A DNA stretch of 64,000 bases from contig JAEWZN010000019.1 of NCBI GenBank assembly GCA_023395255.1, positions 1 to 64,000 on the forward strand. The letters are read 5' to 3'. Numbering within the stretch: position 1 is the first letter of the stretch; each line of letters begins with the position of its first letter. The DNA comes from Deferribacteres bacterium (GTDB lineage: Bacteria > Chrysiogenota > Deferribacteres > Deferribacterales > Geovibrionaceae). Positions 17,750 to 27,225 of the stretch are shown here, piece by piece. A program made the translations under genes and the position numbers. Below the pieces are notes generated by a model that worked only from the letters and a program-made list of their open reading frames with translations, was not told the origin of the DNA and made no database searches.

Positions 17750-17842
17750 ATATGTTCGCCGAACAAACATATTCTTTAAATATGTCGAAAAAAATACTTT
17801 TTTTAAACATATCTTGGCAATATGTTTGTTCGGCGAACATAT
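17750..17842. repeat. perfect 24-bp inverted repeat at the fic 3' end
   Basis: Arms 17750-17773 and 17819-17842 are exact reverse complements and enclose 45 AT-rich bases. Each arm is itself nearly palindromic: GTTCGCCGAAC at its core and ATATGTT/AACATAT at its edges. Further ATATG/AACATAT words lie in the spacer. The right arm abuts the fic stop codon (17843-17845). It could be a bidirectional terminator, a MITE-like remnant or a cluster of binding sites. No flanking duplication is evident. Confidence 0.85.
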
Positions 17843-18931
17843 CTATTCTGCAAGAAGCTTCAAGAAATCAGTATTGACATAATACAGTTCCCGCCCTTGT
17901 TTAAATGAAGCAAGAATTCCGAGTGCCTCAAGCTCCTTAAGATACGATGATGCCGTCTGTCTGTTCCCTACTCCTTCATCCTGTAAAAACTTAATTTTAC
18001 AGTAAGGCTGCCTGAACAGTATTTCGATCAAGTCTTTTGAATATATTTTTGGCGCCTCATTTTTGACCCTTTCTGAAACTGCGCGCATTTGTTCCTTAAT
18101 TAAAAGTATCTTATTACGCGCATCAAACGCAGACTTTTCAACAGCATTGAGCATATAAAGAATCCAGGCTTCCCATTTTCCGTTTTCAGTCACGTTTCTC
18201 AGACCGGAATAATAGGCATCTTTATGGTCGATAATATAACGGCTTATGTACAGAACCGGAATATCTATCAGGTTCTGCTCAAGAAGATAAAGCAGATTCA
18301 ATATCCTGCCTGTACGCCCGTTTCCATCCGTAAAAGGATGTATAGCCTCAAACTGATAATGGATGACAGCAAGTTTTATAAGCGGATCTATATCATTTTC
18401 CGCATATATAAAATCTTCAAGATTTTTGAGTTTGCCTCGAATAAGTTCTTCACCTTCCGGAGGCGTATAAACTACTTTGTTTTTGTTTCCGTTTCCTGCA
18501 AGTTTGGTGCCGGGCAGATTTCTTATGCCTGCATTAGTTTGTTTTATAATTTTGTACACATCAACAAACAGATTGGTTGTGAGCAAGCGTTTTTGATTTC
18601 TGATGGCATCAAAACCATACCAAAGAGCCCTCTGGTAATGGAGAACTTCTTTAGTATGAGGACTGGTTTTGTAATTGTCATCAGCAAATGCTTTATAGAG
18701 CTCGTCATTGGTTGTTACAATATTCTCAATTTCGGAAGAAAGTTTTGCTTCCTGCAAGCTTATGGAACGAATAATAATACTCTGATTGGGGATCTGTTCT
18801 CCCAAGCCCTTCAGCTCTGCCAACGCTTTGTTGGCTGTAATCGCCTTTTTCAGGACATCTTTACTTTCAATATCAGAATCAGGCGGAAGCAGAGGTAAGT
18901 CATTATAAGGAATATCAGCTTTAAAACCCAT
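17843..18931 (-). CDS. Fic family protein with inhibitory helix and winged helix
   Basis: Fic proteins usually transfer AMP from ATP to target hydroxyls. The catalytic motif HPFTDGNGRTGR is intact at residues 196-207. An N-terminal inhibitory motif of the (S/T)xxxE(G/N) kind, SSEIEN, is at 65-70, which points to a class II self-inhibited enzyme. The last 65 residues look like a winged-helix DNA-binding domain. The total of 362 residues matches the Fic-wHTH architecture. It is a stand-alone gene 65 bases after dam, and the inverted repeat at its end could be a binding target of the wing. Target protein unknown. Confidence 0.9.
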   Translation of the reverse strand: MGFKADIPYNDLPLLPPDSDIESKDVLKKAITANKALAELKGLGEQIPNQSIIIRSISLQEAKLSSEIENIVTTNDELYKAFADDNYKTSPHTKEVLHYQRALWYGFDAIRNQKRLLTTNLFVDVYKIIKQTNAGIRNLPGTKLAGNGNKNKVVYTPPEGEELIRGKLKNLEDFIYAENDIDPLIKLAVIHYQFEAIHPFTDGNGRTGRILNLLYLLEQNLIDIPVLYISRYIIDHKDAYYSGLRNVTENGKWEAWILYMLNAVEKSAFDARNKILLIKEQMRAVSERVKNEAPKIYSKDLIEILFRQPYCKIKFLQDEGVGNRQTASSYLKELEALGILASFKQGRELYYVNTDFLKLLAE

Positions 18932-18996
18932 CTTGCAAACCTATATTTTTATTATAAACAGCTTAATAGAAAAGGAAGAGGTAAGAAAGCGAAATA

Positions 18997-19935
18997 TCAG
19001 TAATTCGTTATCAGAAGTTCGCTGATTGAGCCGCGTTTGTCCGCACTACTGTTTATGTTGCGGGCGGCCTTCACCCTGCGTATGCGGAAACCTTCATAGA
19101 GTTTTTCAAAGAAGCTGTCGGCGGGGTCTGCGTTTTTAGGGTCGGAGTTGCTGAGCATCTGCACGGCTCCCTTCCCGCTGAGTCTGCGGAAAGAGGAGGC
19201 GAGGCGCACCTGCTCCGTGTCGTCAAAGCCGCCTGTGGAATATGTTGTGAAGCATGCCGTCCTGTTCAGCGGCCTGTATGGTGGGTCGTAGTAGACAAAG
19301 CTGTTTTTTGATGCCTCAGCAAGCGCGTCACCGAAATCGGCGTTAGTTATCTCTGCCTCAGTCTCATTGAGTGCTCTGCTCACCGCGAATATGTTTTCCG
19401 GCTCGATTATGGTAGGGGACTTGTATCTTCCGGCAGGAACGTTAAACTCCCCCCTGCTGTTCACCCTGAAAAGGCCGTTGAAGCAGGTTTTGTTCAGAAA
19501 AACCGTTGCCGCGGCACGGGTTACGGGCTCAAAACCTTTTCCGGCGTTGTACTGCCGTCTCTTGCTGTAATAGTATTCCGCACGTTCACGGTCATCAAGG
19601 GCAAGATACTCACAGGACAGGGAAAGGCATGATTCTATGAAGTCCGAAGGGGAGTTTTTTATAACCGAATAAAGACCTGCAAGATCCGAATTAAGGTCGT
19701 TCAGAAAGGCTTTTTTGATGAGCCCCTTTGCCGCGAGGTGGAGAAAAACCGCTCCGCCGCCTATGAAGGGTTCGAAGTAAACCGTTCTTTTCTTTGGGAA
19801 AAACGGTTCGAACTGAGGAATTAGCTTAGCTTTACCGCCAGCCCATTTTAAAAACGGACGGGGGCGAAACGCATCCTCCCTGATTTGTATCGCCTGTCTG
19901 ACACTCAATGAATTCTCCGTAAAAAGCGTTGTCAA
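18997..19935 (-). CDS. dam: Dam-type DNA adenine methyltransferase
   Basis: The product is a D12-class N6-adenine methyltransferase of 312 residues. It has the SAM motif FLKWAGGKAKL near residue 28, FEPFIGGGAVF and the catalytic DPPY (YYDPPYRPLN). This class normally methylates GATC, but the target here cannot be told from sequence alone. No restriction enzyme gene is adjacent, which favours a regulatory orphan. The start is TTG, overlapping the HAD gene stop as TTGA. There is no internal methionine before the SAM motif. Confidence 0.9.
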   Translation of the reverse strand: MTTLFTENSLSVRQAIQIREDAFRPRPFLKWAGGKAKLIPQFEPFFPKKRTVYFEPFIGGGAVFLHLAAKGLIKKAFLNDLNSDLAGLYSVIKNSPSDFIESCLSLSCEYLALDDRERAEYYYSKRRQYNAGKGFEPVTRAAATVFLNKTCFNGLFRVNSRGEFNVPAGRYKSPTIIEPENIFAVSRALNETEAEITNADFGDALAEASKNSFVYYDPPYRPLNRTACFTTYSTGGFDDTEQVRLASSFRRLSGKGAVQMLSNSDPKNADPADSFFEKLYEGFRIRRVKAARNINSSADKRGSISELLITNY

Positions 19936-20582
19936 CCAAGTATATCGGTCAACTCCGAAATATCATTAAGCACGAATTTAACATTTTTGTTCATACATTC
20001 AGTTTCATTCCCGAAACCGTATGAAGCCCATGCCGCATCCATGCCGCAATTGAGGGCAAAACCCGTATCCTGCACAGCGTCTCCTATCATTAAACATTCA
20101 GACGCTGAAACGCCGAAACGGGGCACAATTATTTCCGTAAATGCCTGCGAATGAGGTTTCTGGAACTGACCGTCACGCTCCCCCGCCACAAGTCCGCAGA
20201 AAGGCGTGAGCCCCGTTACCTCTACAGACTGCACCACCACTGCGTGGTTTTTATTACTTATCACAGCAATATCATAGCCTGTGCCGTGCAGGTTTTTCAC
20301 CGTGTCAAAGGCCGAGGGGAAAAGCTTTGTCATCTCCATCCCCTCTTTGCGGTAATATTTTCTGTAAATATCAGTTACTTCCTGCGCTGTCACATCGTCC
20401 AGCCCTCCAAGGAGAGCGATCATCCGCATCAGCGGAATCCCTATCGCATCCCTCACGGATTTTTCATCCGGCGGAGTAAGGCCGTATTCCCTGAATGCAG
20501 TTCTCATGCAGAACTGTATGGCAGGTTCAGTGGCGGCGAGTGTGCCGTCAAAGTCGAATATCAGAAGCTTATATTTATTCAT
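19932..20582 (-). CDS. HAD-superfamily phosphatase (phosphoglycolate phosphatase-like)
   Basis: The 216-residue protein has the HAD subclass IA layout: nucleophile motif DFDGTLA near residue 9, a helical cap, ISNK as motif II, and MIGDAVQDTGFA as motif IV. The overall pattern resembles Gph/PpaX. Substrate cannot be assigned. It lies 2 bases after the acylphosphatase gene and overlaps dam. Nucleotide or phosphoglycolate housekeeping is plausible. Confidence 0.85.
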   Translation of the reverse strand: MNKYKLLIFDFDGTLAATEPAIQFCMRTAFREYGLTPPDEKSVRDAIGIPLMRMIALLGGLDDVTAQEVTDIYRKYYRKEGMEMTKLFPSAFDTVKNLHGTGYDIAVISNKNHAVVVQSVEVTGLTPFCGLVAGERDGQFQKPHSQAFTEIIVPRFGVSASECLMIGDAVQDTGFALNCGMDAAWASYGFGNETECMNKNVKFVLNDISELTDILG

Positions 20583-20584
20583 TC

Positions 20585-20857
20585 TCAGTGTCTTATCTCA
20601 AAGGAGGAAAATTCACCCGTGGGTTTCTCCTCCAGAACGGTCATATCTGTAACTTCGGAAAAGGGCGAGCCCGCGCGGGCTTTTTTCATCACCTCGGCAA
20701 GCTGAGCCTCAGTGCCTTCGGCAACAATCTCAACACTTCCGTCTGTAATATTGCGGATATACCCGCCCACGCCGAGAGAAGCTACGCCGTTATGCACAAA
20801 CGCCCTGTAGCCCACTCCCTGCACTCTTCCTTTCACACGAATTTCGATCCGTTTCAT
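20585..20857 (-). CDS. acyP: acylphosphatase
   Basis: The 90-residue protein is a stand-alone acylphosphatase. The active-site loop GRVQGVGYRAF (residues 10-20) holds the catalytic arginine, and the asparagine of GGYIRN is present. It hydrolyses acyl phosphates such as 1,3-bisphosphoglycerate. The start overlaps the preceding stop by one base (TAATG). It is paralogous to the N-terminal domain of HypF in this window. Confidence 0.95.
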   Translation of the reverse strand: MKRIEIRVKGRVQGVGYRAFVHNGVASLGVGGYIRNITDGSVEIVAEGTEAQLAEVMKKARAGSPFSEVTDMTVLEEKPTGEFSSFEIRH

Positions 20858-22383
20858 TACTCTATCTCAAGCCAGATTTCGCCTATCTCATTGCGGCTGT
20901 TGCCTGCTATTACAGGGTATGCACTGCCTTTGCCGTCGCGGGAGTATTTCAGCATGAAGTAATCCGTCATGCGGATTCTGTAGCCTCTGTCATCCCCGTT
21001 GTTCACCGCTCCGGGCGGAACATAGCCCTTCACGTTGACAGGCACGTCAGGCGAGCCGAAATCCCCGCCGAGAGCCTCTGTAAATTCAATAACGTCAGTT
21101 TTCTTCAATTTCACAACACCGCCGGAGGCGACACGTCTTTCGACTCCGTTGACCTTCATAACAAAGACAACGTTCGTCTTAGAAGGAACAAGGTTTTCCG
21201 TTCCCGACTGAACGACAGGCTGCTTAGGCTGTTCAGGTGCTTTCACGACCGGCTGCACAGGCTGCTTCACGGGTGCAGCGGCGGCTGTTTTTGTTTTGTA
21301 GGCAAGTTTTATTTCACCCATCTTCTGGTTGTCCTTACGGAAAACGATGCGTGATTCTCCCATGACCTCAACTCTTTTGCCGCAGTCATTAAGGTCGCCC
21401 ATGCCGAGAATATCGCAGGAAATGCCTCTGTCATAATTGGCATCCACATTTGTTATCTCTATAATGTCCCCTCTGTCAGCAAAAAGGGTTTTGCCGTTTT
21501 CAACGGTAACAACCTCGTCATTAACCTTTATCACAGCATAATTCAGTTTGGGAGCTTTCAGGAAAATCCTCGGATGCTCCGGAACTATATCGTAATATCT
21601 CATAAATTCGTTCACTGCATAGTTATGGTGAAGAACCTTAAGCTCCAGCGAGGGGAGATTCTTTGAAGACTCCACACCGAAGGAAGGAAGGCAGAAATGT
21701 TTCAGCGCATAGTAGGTTGCCGTTTTGCGCATGTCGGTGAACTTCGTGAGCGGATCTTCGGTTTTGGTGTTGAAATAATGCATAAAGTACTGCTCTTCAC
21801 CTATGCTTTTATTCACAGCCTCCAGAACCTTCTTTGCCGGGGTTTTGAGATCCAGCATGCGGCCGTCGTCGCAGGCGAAAATGTCAGCATCAGTGATGAT
21901 GGACTGGCCGAATCTGGACGGGTTGCGCCACTGGTCTATATATTTAGGGTTATGGTAGCCCCAGCCGTCATGGAGGTTAAGAAACACATCCGACTCGGAC
22001 ATGAGATCTATTATAACAGCAACAACCTTGTCCATCTCCATAACGCCTAAATCCTTTGTGAATCTGCGGTTCATGTCCGCTTCGCTCTCACGGTCAAAAA
22101 GGATCACAGACTTGAAGTTCGCTCTGGGAACAACAATGAGGTTCCCCCTTTCCAGACGCATATCCGAGTAGAGATCCGCGGAAAGAAATCCGCCCGGCTC
22201 ATCCCCCTGAATACCGCCTATGACCAGCATTGTCTTGCCGTCCTGTCTGCCGTAAATCTTATAAACCTCAAGCTCATACTCAGTTCCCTTGAAATACACC
22301 TCGTTTTTGGTGTACGGGCGTGTCTGAGCAAAAGACAGAGCGGCGGTAACCAGCAGAATAAAAAGAGTCAGAGTTTTTTTCAT
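20857..22383 (-). CDS. Csd4/Pgp1-like murein DL-carboxypeptidase
   Basis: The 508-residue protein starts with a signal peptide ending near AQ (residues 1-20) and is exported. The M14-like domain has the unusual zinc set of Helicobacter Csd4 and Campylobacter Pgp1: Q59 and E62 in GGIQGDEP and H138 in LNLHDGWG. The usual first histidine is replaced by glutamine, as in Csd4. A likely catalytic glutamate is E238 in GVESSK. The C-terminus carries two strand-rich domains separated by a proline-rich linker (about 372-395). Csd4 trims muramyl tripeptides to dipeptides and sets helical cell shape. The gene overlaps the Csd6-like gene as ATGA. Function is inferred by homology and pairing. Confidence 0.85.
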   Translation of the reverse strand: MKKTLTLFILLVTAALSFAQTRPYTKNEVYFKGTEYELEVYKIYGRQDGKTMLVIGGIQGDEPGGFLSADLYSDMRLERGNLIVVPRANFKSVILFDRESEADMNRRFTKDLGVMEMDKVVAVIIDLMSESDVFLNLHDGWGYHNPKYIDQWRNPSRFGQSIITDADIFACDDGRMLDLKTPAKKVLEAVNKSIGEEQYFMHYFNTKTEDPLTKFTDMRKTATYYALKHFCLPSFGVESSKNLPSLELKVLHHNYAVNEFMRYYDIVPEHPRIFLKAPKLNYAVIKVNDEVVTVENGKTLFADRGDIIEITNVDANYDRGISCDILGMGDLNDCGKRVEVMGESRIVFRKDNQKMGEIKLAYKTKTAAAAPVKQPVQPVVKAPEQPKQPVVQSGTENLVPSKTNVVFVMKVNGVERRVASGGVVKLKKTDVIEFTEALGGDFGSPDVPVNVKGYVPPGAVNNGDDRGYRIRMTDYFMLKYSRDGKGSAYPVIAGNSRNEIGEIWLEIE

Positions 22384-23663
22384 TTAGCTCTCCAGAGTTC
22401 GCTCCTGATTTTGTAGTCCCCCGGACACCCTTCAAGCTCAAGGGTTTTTATACCCGTGTCACTGTAGGAGTCTCCGCTGAAGTGCTGAATGAAGCTCACT
22501 CTGACCCGCTTCGGGGAAATCTGCGAAATTTTTATATTGTCTATTCCTATTTTAATTGTTGAATACTTCTGAAATTTGTCTGCCTTATCAGTCTTCCAGC
22601 TTTCATAACTGAAGCCGTCGGAGGAGAAGGAGGAAGAGTATGCGGACATATACTCCGCAGTGTTCATGCTCTCCCATGAATGCTTCCATTTCTGGAGAAA
22701 GGCAGCAACTTTTTCACGCACGAATCCGTCGGAAGATTCGGAGAAGAATTCCTCCGCGATGATCTTAAGCTCGTCCACTTCTCTTTTCAGGTAGAGCCTT
22801 TTGTTGCCGTAAGCAAGTATGTTGTCAGCACAGTAGAGCTGGTCAAAGTCATACACAAACTCATCCTTGTTTTCCTTAAAGGCGCGCACGGACGAGATCT
22901 CTATCCTGCGTTCGGGGTAAAGCCCCATAAGCATTTTCTTTTTGCCGAGATAATGTGCATAATTCTCACCGGAACCGCTTCTGAACTGTATGTGGTAGTG
23001 AGATGCGAAATTTTCAAAATCAAGCCCTTCCCATGAGGCCACGAGATCGTCCAGCTTTTCTTTCAGGAAAGCCTTTTCGGATTCGTAGTTATGAAGCTGC
23101 TCAAACTCAACCTTTTTGGCGATCACAACAGGAACGCCACGCTTAAGATACTGCTTATATTTATCAAGCACATCGTTCTCAAGGGCGACACAGCCCCTTG
23201 TGGTCTGCTCTTTCCTGTCCATCCTTTTTCCGTGGATCCAGATTCCGCTGCCTGTTTTGCCGCTGATCCGGTCGAAGAAGTTGGGATAGTTCAGGGGGAA
23301 CGCTCCGGTTCCGTAGTCATCCGCCACATTTCCGTAAGCCTTTCTCAACTGCTCCGGAGAAAGATAGCCCGTGATGTAGTAAACACCCTCAGGGGTCTTC
23401 ATATCGCCGGAGACTTTTTTATCCCCGCCGCCGCCGCCGACCAGAACAGAAGTCTTGGCGATTATTTCCGGTCTGCCCTCTTTCATTTCAACGATGTACA
23501 GCACGCTGGTGCTTTTATCCACCACCACAGCAATAAAAGGCTCGCTTTTGTAGGCAAATACATTGCTTGAAAGCTGCTGCTGAGCATGCGCCCCGAATGC
23601 GGTAAAAACCACCGCGAATAAGATGAAAATTGCTGAAAGTTTAGAATTCAATGTTTTTCCCAT
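22380..23663 (-). CDS. Csd6/Pgp2-like L,D-transpeptidase-fold protein
   Basis: The frame is open to 23783, but the ATG at 23661-23663 gives a clean signal peptide (AIFILFAVVFTAFGAHA). The 427-residue product has a YkuD-type domain with H144 (IWIHGKR) and C158 (TTRGCVAL). Two NTF2-like repeats follow (about 195-300 and 315-427). That order matches Csd6/Pgp2, which act as L,D-carboxypeptidases on muramyl tetrapeptides to feed Csd4. The start overlaps the RsmF-like gene by 23 bases and the end overlaps the Csd4-like gene. A conventional L,D-transpeptidase is the alternative, but the NTF2-like tail and the neighbour favour Csd6. Confidence 0.85.
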   Translation of the reverse strand: MGKTLNSKLSAIFILFAVVFTAFGAHAQQQLSSNVFAYKSEPFIAVVVDKSTSVLYIVEMKEGRPEIIAKTSVLVGGGGGDKKVSGDMKTPEGVYYITGYLSPEQLRKAYGNVADDYGTGAFPLNYPNFFDRISGKTGSGIWIHGKRMDRKEQTTRGCVALENDVLDKYKQYLKRGVPVVIAKKVEFEQLHNYESEKAFLKEKLDDLVASWEGLDFENFASHYHIQFRSGSGENYAHYLGKKKMLMGLYPERRIEISSVRAFKENKDEFVYDFDQLYCADNILAYGNKRLYLKREVDELKIIAEEFFSESSDGFVREKVAAFLQKWKHSWESMNTAEYMSAYSSSFSSDGFSYESWKTDKADKFQKYSTIKIGIDNIKISQISPKRVRVSFIQHFSGDSYSDTGIKTLELEGCPGDYKIRSELWRAK

Positions 23664-25020
23664 ACAAAAAGTACCTGTCCAGCTTGTTTTTAAATTTACC
23701 GTCAACGGTTTTGACTGTCCCGACCGGAACATCCCCGTAGTAAAGAACCGGGGTATGATAATCGGACGTCTTATCCGTGTCAAATCCTTTCAGATAGCGC
23801 TGTGCGCTGTTCAGATCCGTTTCCGCGCGGTATTCGGGGCGGAGATTCGCACCCAGTTCCCATGCGCACTGCGCGCTGAGTTCTCCGGGGCGCTTCCAGA
23901 GGAGTATGCCGCTTTTGCTGAGGCGTACCCTTGCTTCCAGAACACAGCCGGTTTCTATATATGCAATGTTTGACCCCTGAGAAACGGAAAGGTTTGCCGG
24001 AAGCTCATAGAAAAGAGAATCAAGCTGCCTGTCACGCCTGATTTTCATACTGCATCCGTTCGCCTCGTCCCCTCTGCGCCTCAGTGCCGCTATGAAGAAA
24101 CCGTCATAGGGCAGTTTGTGAGGCATAACGCGGAGCACCTTCTCATCCACCTCGGAGTTACCGCTGATACCGAATGTCATCTCCCCTTCAGAGATGTCCA
24201 GAAGCTCAGCCTCGTCATTATCCGCAAGGAATGAGCCTATAACCCCTTCGTTCTCCTCAACCGAGAAAGTGCATGTGGAATAAACCAGAACTCCCCCCTT
24301 CTTGAGGCATTTAAAAGCGGATTCCAGAATCTCCCGCTGGAGCTTGGCCATGCGTTCCACAAGGGCTGGCTCCCATGAGGCGTTTACTGTTTCGTTCCGG
24401 AATATTTTATTTTCGTTGCTGCACGGAGCATCCAGAAGTATGCCGTCGAAGGCTTCTTCCATGTGCCTGTCCAGCACACGCCCGTCAAATGAGACGGTTT
24501 TTGCGCTCCAGCAGCCGTATTTTTCAAGGTTAAATTCCAGCGACCTCAGCCTTTTCGCCGAGGGTTCGTTGGCGACCACGACACCGCTGTTTTTAAGCAT
24601 ATCACACAATGCAACGGTTTTGCCCCCCGGTGCGGCGGAAACATCCATAACAGACGGATTTTCAGGCAGAAACCTGCACAGTACATCCGGCGGAAAAACC
24701 GATGAGGGGTTCTGGATATAAAAGCCCCCGGTCTGGAAAGATATGGTGGAGGTAAGCTTTTCCGCCCCTTCGAGCACCTTGTAAACCGCGGGGAAACGCC
24801 TGTCATTCTCAAGGATTATGCCGTGCTCCGCTATTTCGGGCAGGTAGTTTATGCCCCGCTTGGTGTTCATGCGTATATGTTTTGAAGGCATAGGTTCAAG
24901 GGAAGCGAAAAACGCCTCGGAATCAGTACCTAAAATTCTGCTGAAATGCTCTGTGAATGCGCGGTTTTTTTCCATCCGGAAAGTAAAGCCTGAAAAAGGA
25001 TCGCAGTCAATAAAAATCAA
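23641..25020 (-). CDS. NOL1/NOP2/Sun-family RNA cytosine-C5 methyltransferase (RsmF-like)
   Basis: The methyltransferase core has the two catalytic cysteine motifs, DAPCSNENK and STCTFSVEENEG, and a SAM site near AAPGGKT. The C-terminal part, from about residue 315, resembles the PUA-like tail of RsmF/YebU, so 16S rRNA is the likely substrate. The annotated start is TTG at 25018-25020. An ATG at 24973-24975 (residue 16, MEKNRAF) is equally plausible, and neither has a good ribosome site. Confidence 0.85.
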   Translation of the reverse strand: MIFIDCDPFSGFTFRMEKNRAFTEHFSRILGTDSEAFFASLEPMPSKHIRMNTKRGINYLPEIAEHGIILENDRRFPAVYKVLEGAEKLTSTISFQTGGFYIQNPSSVFPPDVLCRFLPENPSVMDVSAAPGGKTVALCDMLKNSGVVVANEPSAKRLRSLEFNLEKYGCWSAKTVSFDGRVLDRHMEEAFDGILLDAPCSNENKIFRNETVNASWEPALVERMAKLQREILESAFKCLKKGGVLVYSTCTFSVEENEGVIGSFLADNDEAELLDISEGEMTFGISGNSEVDEKVLRVMPHKLPYDGFFIAALRRRGDEANGCSMKIRRDRQLDSLFYELPANLSVSQGSNIAYIETGCVLEARVRLSKSGILLWKRPGELSAQCAWELGANLRPEYRAETDLNSAQRYLKGFDTDKTSDYHTPVLYYGDVPVGTVKTVDGKFKNKLDRYFLYGKNIEF

Positions 25021-25115
25021 ATTTCCGTGCTTTTAAAAAGAGCGGGGAAACTTTTTTGGAACAAAGTTTCCCCGGATTACTTTAAAAACTCATTTATTTC
25101 TTTAGGCTGTACTGT

Positions 25116-26240
25116 TTACTTAAAGAACTCTGCAACAGCACCTGCGACTATATTGATCTCTTCCTGTGTTTTGTATGCGCACATGGGAAGGCTCATTATA
25201 TGCGCGGCCACTTTTTCTGAGACGGGGAGCGCGCCTTTCTTCACGCCGAGGTCAGCGAAAACTTCCTGCATGTGCAGGGGGATGGGGTAATGAACCGCAG
25301 TGGGGATGCCTTTTGCGCTGAGGTGAGCGGCGAGGCCGTCCCTGTCCTCTACCATAATGGAGTACTGCGCCCACACTGAGCGGTTAAAGTCTGTAACAAC
25401 AGGAGTTTTCACACCCTCAATCTGTGAGAGTTTTTCGGTGTACATAGCGGCGATTCTGTCGCGTCCGTCTATCTCTTTATTTACGAAAAGATCAAACTTG
25501 CCGAGGAGCACTGCTGCCTGAACACTGTCCAGCCTGCCGTTTATGCCGACTATTTTGTGGCGGTATCTCTCGTTCTGACCGTGGTTTCTGATCCAGCCCA
25601 TTTTCTCTGCCAGAGTGTCGCAGTCGGTGAAAACCATTCCGCCGTCACCGTAGCAGCCGAGGGGTTTGGAGGGGAAGAAAGATGTGGCGGCTATGTCCCC
25701 GAAGGAGCATGCACGTCTGCCTCTCTGCACAGCGCCGAAGCTCTGCGCCGCATCCTCCATGAGGAAGAGATCAAGACCGCTGTCAGCGATAACCTTTTCT
25801 ATTGCTGCGTAATCAGGCATCTGTCCGTAAAGGTCGACTGCTATAACGCCCTTGATCTTCGCTTTGTCCACAGGAGGGTTTTTCAGCATTTCCGCAAGCT
25901 TTGCGGGGTCGATATTGTACGTGGTTTCCTCAATATCGGCGAAGAGAGGCACAGCGCCGAGGAGAGCTATCATCTCCGCTGTGGCGATAAAGGTGAAAGG
26001 GGTGGTGATTACATAATCTCCGGGCTTAACATCATAAGCCATCAGCCCCATAAGCAGGGCATCAGTGCCGGAGGAAACGGCGAGGGCGTGTTTAACACCG
26101 CAGAATTCGGCGCATTTTCTCTCAAGCTCCGTTATTTCGGGGCCGAAAATGTATCTTCCGTGTTCAAAAACGGCGATGACACGGCGGTCGATGTCTTCTT
26201 TTACTAATGAATACTGGCTTTTAAGATTGCAAAAATCCAT
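25116..26240 (-). CDS. DegT/DnrJ/EryC1/StrS-family aminotransferase
   Basis: This PLP-dependent sugar aminotransferase of 374 residues is of the kind that makes amino-sugar nucleotides for O-antigen, capsule or glycoprotein. The PLP lysine is in FFPSKPLGCYGDGG, after DAAQSFGA and ahead of the NHGQ signature. No other sugar-nucleotide gene flanks it. The specific sugar cannot be assigned. It is monocistronic between the RsmF-like gene and the divergent thiG. Confidence 0.9.
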   Translation of the reverse strand: MDFCNLKSQYSLVKEDIDRRVIAVFEHGRYIFGPEITELERKCAEFCGVKHALAVSSGTDALLMGLMAYDVKPGDYVITTPFTFIATAEMIALLGAVPLFADIEETTYNIDPAKLAEMLKNPPVDKAKIKGVIAVDLYGQMPDYAAIEKVIADSGLDLFLMEDAAQSFGAVQRGRRACSFGDIAATSFFPSKPLGCYGDGGMVFTDCDTLAEKMGWIRNHGQNERYRHKIVGINGRLDSVQAAVLLGKFDLFVNKEIDGRDRIAAMYTEKLSQIEGVKTPVVTDFNRSVWAQYSIMVEDRDGLAAHLSAKGIPTAVHYPIPLHMQEVFADLGVKKGALPVSEKVAAHIMSLPMCAYKTQEEINIVAGAVAEFFK

Positions 26241-26384
26241 CTGGAAATCCTCGCAGGTTTATATTGTCTCATTGTATCTGACAAAATTGACGCAACTAAG
26301 TTTACGCCTATTTTAATTTTTGGCAAGGGTATTCAGGGGCGGGTATCGGCGTATCAGAGACAATATTTATCTATCAATATATTG

Positions 26385-26412
26385 TTGACATTTAATCAGC
26401 GGCTATTACTAT
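26385..26412 (+). promoter_or_regulatory. promoter of thiG-thiH
   Basis: TTGACA followed 16 bases later by TACTAT (4 of 6 matches to TATAAT) lies about 36 bases upstream of the thiG ATG. No TPP riboswitch words are present in the 208-base gap between the aminotransferase gene and thiG, unlike thiC. Confidence 0.6.
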
Positions 26413-26447
26413 TGAAATACATTCAGTTATTCAGGCGGTAAAAGAGC

Positions 26448-27224
26448 ATGTTCTCAAAAAATCTTATTATAGACGGAAGAACCTTCAGAAGCAGACTCAT
26501 GGTGGGCACAGGGAAATTCGCCGGAAGCGGTGTGATGGCTGCCGCGGCTGAGGCAAGCGGTGCTGAGATTGTGACCGTTGCCCTGCGCAGGGTGGACATA
26601 AACAACCCGCAGGACGACATACTCAATCATATAGATACGTCAAAATACCTCCTGCTCCCGAACACATCCGGCGCAAGAGACGCGGAAGAGGCTGTAAGGC
26701 TGGCGAGAATCGCCCGCGCCGCAGGGTGCGAGCCTTGGGTAAAGCTTGAGGTCACACCTGATCCGTATTATCTCCTTCCTGATCCGATCGAGACATTCAA
26801 AGCGGCTGAGATCCTCGTGAAGGAAGGATTCAAGGTTCTGCCCTATATCAACGCTGACCCTGTTCTCTGCAAGCGGCTTGAGGAGATAGGCACTGTCACG
26901 GTTATGCCCCTCGGTGCGCCCATCGGCAGCAACAAGGGAATAAGAACGGAAGATAACCTGAGAATAATAATAGAGCAGGCGAATGTGCCTGTTGTGGTGG
27001 ATGCGGGGATCGGCGCGCCGAGCCACGCGGCGCTGGCCATAGAAATGGGGGCGGATGCGGTTCTCGTCAACACTGCCATCGCAACGGCGGGAGACCCCGT
27101 AAAAATGGCAGAGGCATTTAAGCTGGCTGTGGACGCGGCTGTACTTGCCCGCGATGCAGGAATGCCCTCCAGAAAAGAAAAAGCTGAGGCATCAAGCCCG
27201 CTCACCGGATTTTTAAGAGATTAA
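26448..27224 (+). CDS. thiG: thiazole synthase ThiG
   Basis: ThiG forms the thiazole phosphate ring from deoxyxylulose phosphate, dehydroglycine and ThiS thiocarboxylate. The 258 residues show the barrel motifs [29 protein letters not shown] and [12 protein letters not shown]. The catalytic lysine lies in VKLEV. The stop is one base before thiH. No thiS lies in the window, so the sulfur carrier must be elsewhere. Confidence 0.96.
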   Translation: MFSKNLIIDGRTFRSRLMVGTGKFAGSGVMAAAAEASGAEIVTVALRRVDINNPQDDILNHIDTSKYLLLPNTSGARDAEEAVRLARIARAAGCEPWVKLEVTPDPYYLLPDPIETFKAAEILVKEGFKVLPYINADPVLCKRLEEIGTVTVMPLGAPIGSNKGIRTEDNLRIIIEQANVPVVVDAGIGAPSHAALAIEMGADAVLVNTAIATAGDPVKMAEAFKLAVDAAVLARDAGMPSRKEKAEASSPLTGFLRD

Positions 27225-27225
27225 G

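Noticed and set aside
22380..23783. N-terminal 40-residue extension of the Csd6-like gene
   Set aside because: It lies in the coding region of the RsmF-like gene, and the downstream ATG gives a proper signal peptide.
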